A stretch of 32,434 bases of DNA from Fidelibacterota bacterium. GTDB taxonomy: Bacteria > Fidelibacterota > UBA8477 > JABMPR01. Below are positions 7,372-15,996 of the stretch, in pieces (within the stretch, counting starts at the first letter, position 1; every line of letters begins with the position of its first letter). Where the stretch lies: the NCBI GenBank assembly GCA_016844945.1, contig JAERTJ010000004.1, positions 1 through 32,434 of the forward strand, in the 5' to 3' direction. The translations under genes and the position numbers were made by a program. The notes under the pieces are model-generated. The model was not told the origin of the DNA. It saw only the letters and a program-made list of their open reading frames with translations, and did not search any database.

Positions 7372-10044
7372 TCACCGCTTAACCGGGTTATCCGTATCTG
7401 TTGGGATGTCATACTTCTTGATCGCCTTCGCTACTACTTTTCCGTCAATGACACCCATTTTCTGCAATTGGAACAATGCAGCGACAACGATAGAGTGACG
7501 ATCAACTTCAAAGAACTTACGCAGGTTCTCGCGGGACTCACTCCGACCAAAACCATCTGTACCCAAAGCTACAAAAGGTTTTTCGATAAATAGTGAGATC
7601 TGTTCAGCCACCAGCTTGATATAATCTGATGCTGCAATCACAGGACCTACCGAGCCATCCAATGCCTGACATGCATAGGCCTTCTTGCGTTCCTGTGTGG
7701 GATGTAGACGATTCCAGCGTTGTGCGTCCTGTGCATCCAGTCTTAGTTCAGAATAGCTGGTTACACTCCAAATATCTGAAGTCACTTTCCATTCTTTTTT
7801 CAGGATATCAGCTGCTGCCAGTACTTCACCCAAAATGGCACCTGAGCCCATTAACTGAACATGCATATCACCTTTAGCTTTTCCGGTGTTGGAAAGCTTG
7901 TACATACCTTTGATGATACCTTCTTCAGCATTCTTAGGCATGGCCGGATGGACGTATGGCTCATTTTCAAGAGTGATATAATAGAATTCATCGATTTGAT
8001 CGTGCATCATGCGTTTCATACCATGCTGTATGATAACCGCAATCTCATAGGAGTATGCAGGGTCATAAGCACGACAATTGGGGATGGTTGCCGCTGCCAG
8101 AAGTGAATGACCATCCTGATGCTGCAGACCTTCACCATTAAGGGTGGTACGACCCGCGGTTGCTCCAAGCAAAAATCCGCGAGCTCGAATGTCCCCAGCC
8201 AACCAGAAAAGATCTCCTACTCTCTGGAAACCAAACATTGAGTAATAAATATAGAACGGCATCATGTTGACACCGTGAGTACTATAAGAAGTTGCAGCCG
8301 AAACCCATGAGCTGGCAGAACCAGCCTCGGTAATTCCTTCTTCAAGAATCTGACCCTTGATATCTTCACGATAATAGAGGTATTGATCTGAATCCACTGG
8401 ATCGTAGAGCTGACCCACACTGGAATAGATACCCAGGCTTCTAAACAAGGCTTCCATACCAAACGTGCGTGCTTCATCTGGAACAATTGGAACGACTCGT
8501 TTACCTATGGTTTTATCTTTGGTCAACATGGAGAGGATACGTACAAAAGCCATTGTTGTGGATTGAGCCCGGTCGCCAGTTCCTTCAAGAGCTGCTGAAA
8601 ATGCTGATAACTCCGGTGTTTTCATTGGATCAGCCTTGGTTCGCCTGGCTGGAAAACTACCACCCAAAGCTTCTCTTCGGGCTTTCAGATATTTTACTTC
8701 TTCCGAATTTTCGTCCGGACGATAAAAAGGTGCTTTGGTGACATCATCATCTGAGATCGGAATGCCAAACCGACTACGGAACGCTTTGAGTTCTTCATCA
8801 TTTAGTTTTTTCTGGCCATGGGTAATGTTTTTACCTTCACCAGCTTCACCCATTCCATAGCCCTTTACCGTACTGGTTAGGATAACTGTGGGTTGGTCTG
8901 GATGTTTTGATGCCTCAGCGAACGCCGCATAGACTTTTGCAGGATCGTGGCCACCTCGTTTCAACTTCTCAAGGTCATCGTCACTGAGATGATTAACCAT
9001 CTCCAACAATTCTGGATATTTGCCAAAGAAATGCTCGCGGATATAGGCACCTCCCTCAACGATGTATTTGAGGATATCACCATCCACAACCTCTTCCATG
9101 CGTTTTGCCAGAATACCGTCTTTGTCTTTAGCCAGAAGTGGATCCCACTCTGAACCCCAGATCACTTTAATGACATTCCATCCTGCACCTCTGAAAGCAC
9201 CTTCCAGCTCCTGGACAATCTTTCCGTTTCCACGGACGGGTCCATCCAGACGCTGCATATTGCAATTAACTACAAAGATCAGGTTATCCAATTTTTCTCG
9301 GGAGGCCAGAGTAATGGCACCCAGTGATTCAGGTTCATCCATCTCACCATCACCCAGAAAGGCCCAGATTTTGCGATCACTCCTGGGAATGAGCTCACGG
9401 TTTTCCATATAGCGCATGAAGCGTGCTTGATAGATAGCTTGCAGTGGACCCAAGCCCATTGAAACGGTAGGAAATTGCCAGAAGTTAGGCATCAACCAGG
9501 GATGGGGATAAGAGGAAAGGCCACCTGTTGGTGCCAATTCGCGACGAAAGTTTACCAGGTCTTGTTCACCCAATCGACCTTCCAGAAAAGCTCGGGCATA
9601 AATCCCAGGGGATCCATGTCCCTGGAAGTAAACCAGATCTCCACCAAACTCATCGGTTGCTGATCTGAAGAAATGATTAAAGCCAATTTCCAGGAGAGTT
9701 GCTGATGATGCAAAGGTTGAGATATGACCACCGATGCCATCGCTCATTTTGTTACCACGAACTACCATAGCCATGGCATTCCAGCGCACAATCGATTTGA
9801 TACGGCGTTCCATTTCCCTGTCACCGGGGAACTGGGTCTGTTGGGATACTGGGATTGTGTTCAGATAAGATGTATTGGGACTATAAGGAAGTCGCACGCC
9901 ATGACGACGGGCATAATCGATAAGTTCATTGACCAGGAAGTAGGCTCGATTAACCCCTTCTTCTTCAAATACTGCTGCAAGGGAATCCAGCCATTCGCTG
10001 GTTTCCTGTGGATCGGAGTCGTGATGAATGTTTACGCTTGACAC
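7372..10044 (-). CDS. aceE: Pyruvate dehydrogenase E1, homodimeric type
   Basis: This 890-aa enzyme decarboxylates pyruvate with thiamine diphosphate and loads the acetyl group on lipoyl-E2. Its length matches the homodimeric AceE family (E. coli 887 aa), not the split alpha/beta E1. The ThDP/Mg site is 'GDGEMDEPES' (231-240) with 'VVNCNMQRLDGPVRGN' from 258; 'GKNITHGQKK' near 405-414 carries the active-site His seen in AceE. The start is a GTG at 10044, with GAGG placed about 7 bases upstream, and the N-terminus aligns with the family. It is the first gene of a five-gene minus-strand operon with aceF, lpd, a CAT-like and a GNAT gene. Confidence 0.96.
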   Translation of the reverse strand: MSSVNIHHDSDPQETSEWLDSLAAVFEEEGVNRAYFLVNELIDYARRHGVRLPYSPNTSYLNTIPVSQQTQFPGDREMERRIKSIVRWNAMAMVVRGNKMSDGIGGHISTFASSATLLEIGFNHFFRSATDEFGGDLVYFQGHGSPGIYARAFLEGRLGEQDLVNFRRELAPTGGLSSYPHPWLMPNFWQFPTVSMGLGPLQAIYQARFMRYMENRELIPRSDRKIWAFLGDGEMDEPESLGAITLASREKLDNLIFVVNCNMQRLDGPVRGNGKIVQELEGAFRGAGWNVIKVIWGSEWDPLLAKDKDGILAKRMEEVVDGDILKYIVEGGAYIREHFFGKYPELLEMVNHLSDDDLEKLKRGGHDPAKVYAAFAEASKHPDQPTVILTSTVKGYGMGEAGEGKNITHGQKKLNDEELKAFRSRFGIPISDDDVTKAPFYRPDENSEEVKYLKARREALGGSFPARRTKADPMKTPELSAFSAALEGTGDRAQSTTMAFVRILSMLTKDKTIGKRVVPIVPDEARTFGMEALFRSLGIYSSVGQLYDPVDSDQYLYYREDIKGQILEEGITEAGSASSWVSAATSYSTHGVNMMPFYIYYSMFGFQRVGDLFWLAGDIRARGFLLGATAGRTTLNGEGLQHQDGHSLLAAATIPNCRAYDPAYSYEIAVIIQHGMKRMMHDQIDEFYYITLENEPYVHPAMPKNAEEGIIKGMYKLSNTGKAKGDMHVQLMGSGAILGEVLAAADILKKEWKVTSDIWSVTSYSELRLDAQDAQRWNRLHPTQERKKAYACQALDGSVGPVIAASDYIKLVAEQISLFIEKPFVALGTDGFGRSESRENLRKFFEVDRHSIVVAALFQLQKMGVIDGKVVAKAIKKYDIPTDTDNPVKR

Positions 10045-10117
10045 GATTTACCTCAAAAGATGTTGGTTTGTCTGATAAAATTTTAGGGGGGATAAAATAA
10101 AGTAACTCATACTATCG

Positions 10118-10132
10118 TGACTATAATAGTCA
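10118..10132. promoter_or_regulatory. 15-bp palindrome in the aceE upstream region
   Basis: TGACTAT-A-ATAGTCA is a perfect 7-bp inverted repeat with a single central base, 74-88 bp upstream of the aceE GTG. On the minus strand it contains TATTAT, which could be a -10 box with a weak TTGCAT about 16 bp upstream. Next to it lies a second inverted repeat, GATTGC (10134-10139) with GCAATC (10153-10158). An operator overlapping the promoter of the PDH operon is the simplest reading. It does not look like the E. coli PdhR site. Confidence 0.45.
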
Positions 10133-10294
10133 TGATTGCTTGACATGCAATAGCAATCGCATTCTTTGGATGTATTATTCAATGATTTTTGCCTGATGCT
10201 TGTTTTCCCCGCATGCTTTCCATTGACTTGTTTAGGTGTTCACAATCTAACCAAAATTTGTACGATGTCTGCCAGAAAGTGTTGGGGCGGGAGG
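10133..10294. other. Intergenic stretch without a visible gene
   Basis: Between the aceE upstream palindrome and the tandem repeat I see no convincing coding frame. A 61-codon plus-strand frame (10166-10351) runs into the repeat, has no good ribosome binding site and no recognisable protein character. The whole gap from 10045 to 10893 therefore holds the aceE promoter region and the repeat only. Confidence 0.6.
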
Positions 10295-10887
10295 TACGTC
10301 TTGGCGAGCTTGGGAGGACGTGGCGATCTCCTTAACCAGCCTGGTGAATGAAGAGCTAAGTTCAATTGCCCCCTTTTAATGTGGGGGTATGGGTAATCAT
10401 ATGGAGTAGGGACTTTTGTCCCAAAATGTTGGGCTAAAGCCCTTCCTGGTTTTGGGTTCTCAACCCCCGGCTTGAAAGCTGGGGTAATATCTCATCCCAA
10501 GGCTACCGCTGATGGTCTTGGCGCGTCCACGAGTAAATGGCGATCTCCTTATCTAGCCTGCGAGCGAGGGATTACTTCGTCACTGCGTTCCTCGTAAAGA
10601 CGGGTTACCTCCTTAACCAGCCTTGTGAATGAGAGGCTAAGTTCAATTGCCCCACCTTTTAAGGTGGGGGTGTGGGTAATCATATGGAGTAGGGACTTTA
10701 GTCCCAAAGTGTTGGGCTAAAGCCCTTTCGTGTCAAGTATTCTCCCCCGCGACTTGAAAGCCTGGGTAATATCTCATCCTAAGGGTGCGGGTGACGGTCT
10801 TGGCGAGTCCGGGAGGACGTGACGATCTCCTTAATCGGGCTACGAAAGAGGGATTGCTTCGTCACTGCGTTCCTCGTAAAGACGGGG
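10295..10887. repeat. Tandem ~282-bp hairpin-rich intergenic repeat (two units plus a partial lead-in)
   Basis: Unit 1 spans about 10324-10606 and unit 2 about 10607-10887; matching landmarks are 281-283 bp apart throughout. Each unit carries hairpins: GGGACT/AGTCCC (10692-10705 in unit 2), GGGCT/AGCCC (10714-10725) and, in unit 2, a perfect 9-bp stem CCCCACCTT/AAGGTGGGG (10650-10669). Each ends with a segment containing 'CACTGCGTTCCTCGTAAAG', which belongs to a type of interspersed intergenic repeat seen in many bacterial genomes. A short motif around 'CGATCTCCTTA' recurs near 10323, 10541, 10606 (diverged) and 10821, so the unit itself is composite. No transposase or coding frame of note is present. 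Confidence 0.85.
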
Positions 10888-10893
10888 GTGGGT

Positions 10894-11937
10894 TTATTTC
10901 TTAGGCTTACGGGATTTGCGGCGGCTGAAGTATTTCAGGGGGTTGATACCAAGAGCAATACTTCTACGGACAGTTTGTTTCTCCACCTTATCCTCATCAT
11001 TCTGAGGTGTGAACTTGTCCAACGCCTTTTCAATGACTGTCCGTGTTGGGTTAAGGGCATAGCGTGAGAAATCAATCGCCTTCTGTTTGGCGATATCATT
11101 AAGCTGCTGCTTGATATGTTTGATCGGCTCATCGACGATAGCCCGCGTTGATGCCAGTATCTCAGAGGGCTCAGGTGTCAGATCTTTGGTCGATTGGATA
11201 TAGGTCATGCGACAATAATTTTCTGCTATCAATGAGATTCTGGACAACAATACAGCATTGGTGAATCCCCCAGCAATCGAAGCCATGACTTTATCAAAGA
11301 ATGGAATACTGCGAAGTGTTTCCGAGCCGAGTTTTGATATGAGTTCTTCCGTTGCAAACTCAACACCCTCGGATCCTCCAATCGCCACGGAGTAGTAAAT
11401 CTGTTTTGCAATCTGCCATAAATCTCTGCCAGTGGCGCGACCCGTGTAAAGTGTAAAGATTTCTTTAACCATATTCACATTGGCAGAAAAAATGAGAATG
11501 GCATCAATAAAACCATATTGAGAAACAGCACTGCTATAGAACAGGTGAACAATGTATTTTCGCCTGATTTCATCACAGCGTTTCGAAAGCACCTCAGTTG
11601 TGGCCTGATAACGGTCCAGCGATGTACCCAATTGGGTAACATCAAAATCTATTTTCTTTAAATACTTGTTATTGGAAGCGCGCTGTAACCGCATTTCTAT
11701 AAGATCATTTTCCTTGCGCTTCTTGCGCACCGGACCTGGATCACCACTCAATCGACTGATTCGATAAAGTGGGATCACCACAAAGTATACGAGGATACTG
11801 ATTAGTATGACAAGGACCAGGTATCCGAGGTATGGGTTAGCTGTGTATGCCAGGACATAAAAGTTGAGCATCTCACGTAAAATGAGATAGGCGAACAGAG
11901 CGATGACAAACAGGACGAGTCGTTTAAGCATTTTCAT
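10894..11937 (-). CDS. DUF697-like membrane protein
   Basis: This 347-aa protein begins with two membrane segments (about residues 6-30 and 36-57), then a charged stretch ('RKKRKEND') and a largely helical soluble part. The segment 'SQYGFIDAILIFSANVNMVKEIFTLY' region (about residues 138-165) resembles the core of the DUF697/YcjF family, in which 'P-x-x-D-A-L...N...I..I..lYG' is usual. The C-terminus is strongly basic ('FSRRKSRKPKK'). DUF697 domains are often found with GTPases (as with YcjX), but no GTPase is visible here. No clear Shine-Dalgarno precedes the ATG. The 3' end abuts the repeat at 10887. The function is unknown. Confidence 0.6.
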   Translation of the reverse strand: MKMLKRLVLFVIALFAYLILREMLNFYVLAYTANPYLGYLVLVILISILVYFVVIPLYRISRLSGDPGPVRKKRKENDLIEMRLQRASNNKYLKKIDFDVTQLGTSLDRYQATTEVLSKRCDEIRRKYIVHLFYSSAVSQYGFIDAILIFSANVNMVKEIFTLYTGRATGRDLWQIAKQIYYSVAIGGSEGVEFATEELISKLGSETLRSIPFFDKVMASIAGGFTNAVLLSRISLIAENYCRMTYIQSTKDLTPEPSEILASTRAIVDEPIKHIKQQLNDIAKQKAIDFSRYALNPTRTVIEKALDKFTPQNDEDKVEKQTVRRSIALGINPLKYFSRRKSRKPKK

Positions 11938-11975
11938 AGTTTGATAAATTAATCTATTATAGAAGCCTAACCAGT

Positions 11976-12380
11976 CTATCCCGTGCGGTGGCTTAGAAAT
12001 GGACCATATAGTTGATCGATACCCAGCGTATGATCAAGAACCCAACCTGCCACAAAATTTAAAACCTCATCGATGGAGATTTCTTCAGAGTCTGCAATTT
12101 TTGTCTGGTAGTCCTCTACCTTTTTTAACAAAACCTGATGCTCTTCGATATGGTCATCCAATCCTTCGAATTCGAAATGTTTCATCATGGCTTCTTCTGC
12201 TGTAAAATGAAAGATGGTATAGAGATGGAGTTGCTCAAGTGTATTCTTGATAACATTTGGTCCACTGGTTTCTTCTTTGGCAATGATCAGCGAATTGATC
12301 ATTTCAAATAGTATCTTGTGGTGCTGGTCAAACTCTCTGATCCCAACACTGAAACGATCTTCCCAGACTAGTAATTGCAT
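11976..12380 (-). CDS. Bacteriohemerythrin
   Basis: This 134-aa protein has the length and all the ligand motifs of a single-domain bacterial hemerythrin, an oxygen-binding di-iron four-helix bundle. Visible ligands are H21 in 'FDQHHKILF', H58 and E62 in 'FHFTAEE', H77 and H81 in 'HIEEH', and H117 and D122 in 'HTLGID'. There is no signal peptide and no fused sensor domain, so it should be cytoplasmic and act in oxygen storage, delivery or sensing. GGAGT lies upstream of the ATG. It is 38 bp upstream of the DUF697-like gene on the same strand and may be co-transcribed with it. Confidence 0.93.
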   Translation of the reverse strand: MQLLVWEDRFSVGIREFDQHHKILFEMINSLIIAKEETSGPNVIKNTLEQLHLYTIFHFTAEEAMMKHFEFEGLDDHIEEHQVLLKKVEDYQTKIADSEEISIDEVLNFVAGWVLDHTLGIDQLYGPFLSHRTG

Positions 12381-12566
12381 AATTGACTCCTATTTCACGT
12401 TATTCATAAGATGTCACAGCACGGTAACATAATCGATTAACGAAACTAAAAAAATTCTATATCCTTTACCTATCCATAATAATTGACTTGGATACTTACA
12501 TCTCTCATTTGTAAACTTGCTTATAAACTTATAGCCAGATTCAATTGTAGTTTGAGGAGATTGACC

Positions 12567-12986
12567 ATGAAATTATTCTGGAGACTCATCCTGTTTGTAT
12601 TGATACCATTGCTTGGTATAGCAAAAATTCCAGATCCTCAGATTTCCTCCAATGTAGACAAATATTTTAGCAGAAATCGCTTAGGTCCAACCCTGATTTC
12701 GGCTGAAATTGTCAGTAATTATGAATCAGGTAGAACCTTGAAAATTAAAATTATTGCCCGACGTAATAAAAGTGGAAAAGATCTGGGGTTTGCCTTTGCA
12801 GCAGCAGCCGCAGTTGCCAACCTTGCAGACAATCCCATTGACTTGCTCTGGGTTGAGATGGATATCAATTTTAAGGATCTAGAGACCACCATGGCTATCG
12901 CCCCAGCCAATTGTACCATCGATGCAATTATTATGGGGAATGTGGAATATGAAAAATGGTGGAATGATTGTCTTCAATTCCCATAA
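12567..12986 (+). CDS. Unrecognised exported protein, first of a tandem paralogous pair
   Basis: This 139-aa protein begins with a signal-peptide-like N-terminus ('MKLFWRLILFVLIPLLGIA'). I do not recognise the family. It aligns with the next gene over the whole length with the same number of residues. Shared blocks are 'GPTL', 'RRN', 'AAAVANL', 'LWVEMD', and the end 'WW-DCLQ-P'. Cysteines C116 and C135 fall at the same positions in both, so a disulfide in the periplasm is possible. The frame is open upstream to 12483, but GAGGAG at 12554-12559 decides for the ATG at 12567, which also puts the signal peptide at the N-terminus. Confidence 0.75.
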   Translation: MKLFWRLILFVLIPLLGIAKIPDPQISSNVDKYFSRNRLGPTLISAEIVSNYESGRTLKIKIIARRNKSGKDLGFAFAAAAAVANLADNPIDLLWVEMDINFKDLETTMAIAPANCTIDAIIMGNVEYEKWWNDCLQFP

Positions 12987-13038
12987 CATTTACAAGCCTT
13001 GAGCATCCATTTTCAAGGAGGAAATTCCGGGGGAGTCA

Positions 13039-13458
13039 ATGAGGTATAATCATAGACTTTTGTTAATCGGGTTGTTGCTCCCTATTCTACTAACAGCTCA
13101 ATTAGAGGATGTCAAAATTCATGGTTGTATCAACCAATATTTCCGCCTTAACCGTGGTGGACCCACACTTCATAATATTGAAATTTTTGAACATCCAGAC
13201 CTGGGCCACACCATTAAGCTTAAGATTACCAGTCGTCGAAATAGAACTCAACAGGATCTTACTTATGGGTTTACTTCAGCAGCAGCTGTGGCCAACCTTC
13301 ATGGACATATTGAGATGTTGTGGGTTGAAATGGATGTGAGATTCAAAACGGTGGAGACAACCACAGCTCTAGCGTCTGCAGAGTGTAGCATAGATGCCCT
13401 TATTCTGGGTAACGTCGGGTACAAGATGTGGTGGACTGACTGTTTACAAATCCCCTAA
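13039..13458 (+). CDS. Unrecognised exported protein, second of a tandem paralogous pair
   Basis: This is also 139 aa, with a signal-peptide-like start ('MRYNHRLLLIGLLLPILLTA'). It carries the same blocks as its upstream neighbour: 'NRGGPTLHNIEIF', 'KITSRRN', 'SAAAVANL', 'LWVEMDVRFKTVETT' and 'YKMWWTDCLQIP'. C116 and C135 are conserved and C30 is extra. The genes are 52 bp apart with a good ribosome binding site (GGGGGAG) before this ATG, so they should be one transcript. No function can be assigned; the strongest conservation is in the C-terminal half. Confidence 0.78.
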   Translation: MRYNHRLLLIGLLLPILLTAQLEDVKIHGCINQYFRLNRGGPTLHNIEIFEHPDLGHTIKLKITSRRNRTQQDLTYGFTSAAAVANLHGHIEMLWVEMDVRFKTVETTTALASAECSIDALILGNVGYKMWWTDCLQIP

Positions 13459-13687
13459 CCCGGAATTAGGATCACATCAATCCTTATTCCACCCCAGCGG
13501 CAATAGATGCGTATCAGTCGGAATGACCTTCTATCGAATTGTGCAACCATTGACCGATGTATGTCATCATGACTAGAGGACTTACATATATTGGATTCAA
13601 TATTCAGTCTATGGAGAATAGCCGCAATTCACCTCCACAATATGTCTGAATAGTACAATTTCTTCCTAACTGGTTTATGAGGGGAAC
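13459..13687 (+). other. Intergenic stretch without a visible gene
   Basis: I see no coding frame of merit, no clear hairpin and no repeat here. It presumably holds the 3' end of the paralogue transcript and the promoter of the gene at 13688, but I cannot point to either. Confidence 0.4.
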
Positions 13688-15982
13688 ATGGATCGAAAAC
13701 AAACCTACACCATCGCACTGATTTCTTTTGCACTTTTATCTCTGGAAATGATCTGGACACGAATTCTAGCCGCTGAATTCTTTTACACCTTTGCTTTTCT
13801 GGTATTGTCACTGGCCATACTTGGTTTGGGTCTGGGCGCATTAACACTACGCTTAATTCCTCGCTTAGATACCATTACTAGCATCCGCAATAGCTTGATA
13901 GTGGGTGGAGTCATGATTCTAGTAGGTCCCCCAACGGTTTATCGTTTGGGGATGAGTTTTTCTGGTCTACCCGGTAGTTTTGCCATGTTAGGCAAGCTTA
14001 TTCTGGTCATCATCATATTGAGTTCGAGCTTCTATTTCTGTGGTATCGCCCTGGCAATCCTGTTAAAAAGATACCACAACCACATCTCACAACTCTATAT
14101 GGCTGATCTATTGGGTGCTGGGTTAGGCGTCGTGGGAGCTCTTCTGTTGATGAATTCACTCAGTACTCCAATAGCAACATCCCTTATCAGCATCCCCATA
14201 TTCCTGGCAGCCACTTTCAATAGTAGCAAGCTTTATAGATACGTTTCTGGTGTATTGATCATCGTAGCTATCATTGCGAGTACTCAATCAGCTACACTTC
14301 TGAGATCAATGAAGCCGGAGCGACTCCCCAGCATATACCAACATTGGGATGCCATGGCTCAGATTAAAATGTTTGCCTATCCAGGTGATGAAGCTCGGGG
14401 AATGGTTATTGATAATGCAGCCAACACACCGGTCTACAATTTTGATGGTGATTATACTCGGCCTGACAGCGGGTCTGAAGATTTGTGGGGTATCCCAGCC
14501 GGGGATCTTGTCCAGCAGTTTGACTCGTGTCGGTTTCTTTCACTGGGTGCTGGTGGTGGTGCTGATGTCGTCCAGGCATTGGTAGAAGGCGCTTCTGAAG
14601 TGCATGCCGTGGAAGTCAATCCCTGGTTTAATAAAATGCTAACAGAAGGTGATCCACAAGGATACCATCAATCCTATCTGGATAGCCTGACTACCGATCT
14701 AATTACGCTACCGGAATACACGAGCAACATGTATGATGATCCGCGTGTGACAGTTATCTCAGAAGATGCTCGCGCCTATATCCGTAGACATAGCTCAAGT
14801 TTTGACGTGATCTATTCATTGAGTTCCAATACCTTTGCTGCACTGGCTTCTGGATCCTTCGCACTAGCTGAGAATTATCTGTTTACCACTGAAGCTTTTG
14901 AAGACTATTGGATCGCATTATCAGATTCAGGTTTTCTCATGATGGAGCATCAGTTTTATATGCCCAGATTAGTCAGTGAGGTCAAACTGGCTCTTGACAA
15001 CCTTGAGATTGATCAGCCCAAGGACCATTTTGCCATTTACAATTTACCGAAAATGCGGAGAAAGGTTCTGCTCCTTTCAAAACGCCCTCTTGAACCAGAG
15101 TTCCTGAATATTGCATTAAGAGATATCACAGCTGAAAATTTTGATGACATCCATCTGCTCTACCCGGCGGCTGATTCAATCAAAGACAACATATATCAGC
15201 AGATTGTTGATAAGGGCTGGCAGCATGTGGCTGATTCAATCGCCATCGATATATCTCCTAATAGTGATAACCGACCCTTTGCTGCTCAGATGGGTCTCTG
15301 GAAAAACCTGAGTTTTGCTAAAGAAGCCAGACTCCTCCCCTACGAGTTCAGAGGCTTTCCACTTACAAAGTTGATCGTCCTCATCATTATCCTGGTAGTG
15401 GTGGTGCTCATCTTTCCAATTACGCTTATACCTTACCTGAAACAGGGTCCTCGTCTTTCCATGAGACATTATCTCTATTTCGCTACTATTGGGTTTGCAT
15501 ACATGTCTGTTGAACTCATTCTCATGCAACAGTACACCCTGTTTGTGGGTCCTTCAGTTTATAGTATTGCAGCTATTCTCATGACCCTGCTGGTGACTTC
15601 AGGAATAGGGAGTCGCTATTCTGAAGCTCTGGAGTTGAGAACTGTATTTACGCTCATCATTGGATGGCTGCTCCTGGACATTTTGCTGTTTAAAGCTGTA
15701 GTGAATACGCTGGGAGATATGGGTCAGGTGATGAGAATAATCACCACCATGCTTCTGGTTTCACCCCTGGGTTTCTTTATGGGTATGCCCTTTCCAAAGG
15801 GTGTCCGGTATATTGGACCCCTAGTGGATTGGGGCTTTGCAGTGAATGGTGCTGCTTCAGTATTAGGCTCAACTGTTACCATTCTGGTCGTAATCAGTTA
15901 TGGATATACGATGGGGCTCTTGCTGGGAATATTATGCTATGGATCTGCCTGGTTGCTATTAAGAGGGAACCAGCGAATCTGA
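13688..15982 (+). CDS. Polytopic membrane protein with a spermidine-synthase-like domain
   Basis: This 764-aa protein has a hydrophobic N-terminal half-domain with several membrane segments (about residues 1-205), a soluble Rossmann-type domain (~215-545) and a second membrane domain (~558-764). The soluble part resembles polyamine aminopropyltransferases/SAM-binding enzymes: 'LSLGAGGGADVVQAL' near 280, 'VHAVEVNP' near 305, and 'DDPRVTVISEDARAYI' near 350. In true spermidine synthases the loop after the fourth strand contains a D-S/T-x-D motif; here it reads 'FDVIYSLSSNTFAAL', without the acidic residues, so aminopropyl transfer is doubtful. Such membrane-fused forms are widespread and mostly uncharacterised. 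GAGGGGAAC precedes the ATG. The gene ends 14 bp from the convergent barrel gene. Confidence 0.82.
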   Translation: MDRKQTYTIALISFALLSLEMIWTRILAAEFFYTFAFLVLSLAILGLGLGALTLRLIPRLDTITSIRNSLIVGGVMILVGPPTVYRLGMSFSGLPGSFAMLGKLILVIIILSSSFYFCGIALAILLKRYHNHISQLYMADLLGAGLGVVGALLLMNSLSTPIATSLISIPIFLAATFNSSKLYRYVSGVLIIVAIIASTQSATLLRSMKPERLPSIYQHWDAMAQIKMFAYPGDEARGMVIDNAANTPVYNFDGDYTRPDSGSEDLWGIPAGDLVQQFDSCRFLSLGAGGGADVVQALVEGASEVHAVEVNPWFNKMLTEGDPQGYHQSYLDSLTTDLITLPEYTSNMYDDPRVTVISEDARAYIRRHSSSFDVIYSLSSNTFAALASGSFALAENYLFTTEAFEDYWIALSDSGFLMMEHQFYMPRLVSEVKLALDNLEIDQPKDHFAIYNLPKMRRKVLLLSKRPLEPEFLNIALRDITAENFDDIHLLYPAADSIKDNIYQQIVDKGWQHVADSIAIDISPNSDNRPFAAQMGLWKNLSFAKEARLLPYEFRGFPLTKLIVLIIILVVVVLIFPITLIPYLKQGPRLSMRHYLYFATIGFAYMSVELILMQQYTLFVGPSVYSIAAILMTLLVTSGIGSRYSEALELRTVFTLIIGWLLLDILLFKAVVNTLGDMGQVMRIITTMLLVSPLGFFMGMPFPKGVRYIGPLVDWGFAVNGAASVLGSTVTILVVISYGYTMGLLLGILCYGSAWLLLRGNQRI

Positions 15983-15996
15983 ATCTTTAACTCAAT

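Noticed and set aside
10166..10351. Small plus-strand gene upstream of aceE
   Set aside because: No ribosome binding site, Cys/Gly-rich random composition and it reads into the intergenic repeat.
10295..10887. CRISPR array
   Set aside because: The repeats are ~282 bp, only two in number and composite; there are no short repeats with regular unique spacers and no cas genes.
12483..12530. Promoter for the paralogue pair (TTGACT at 12483 with an AT-rich box downstream)
   Set aside because: No -10-like box lies at the proper distance from TTGACT; TATAAA at 12522 is too far away, so I do not claim it.
12483..12566. N-terminal extension of the first 139-aa paralogue
   Set aside because: The ribosome binding site GAGGAG and the signal peptide both place the start at 12567, and the paralogue has the same length from there.
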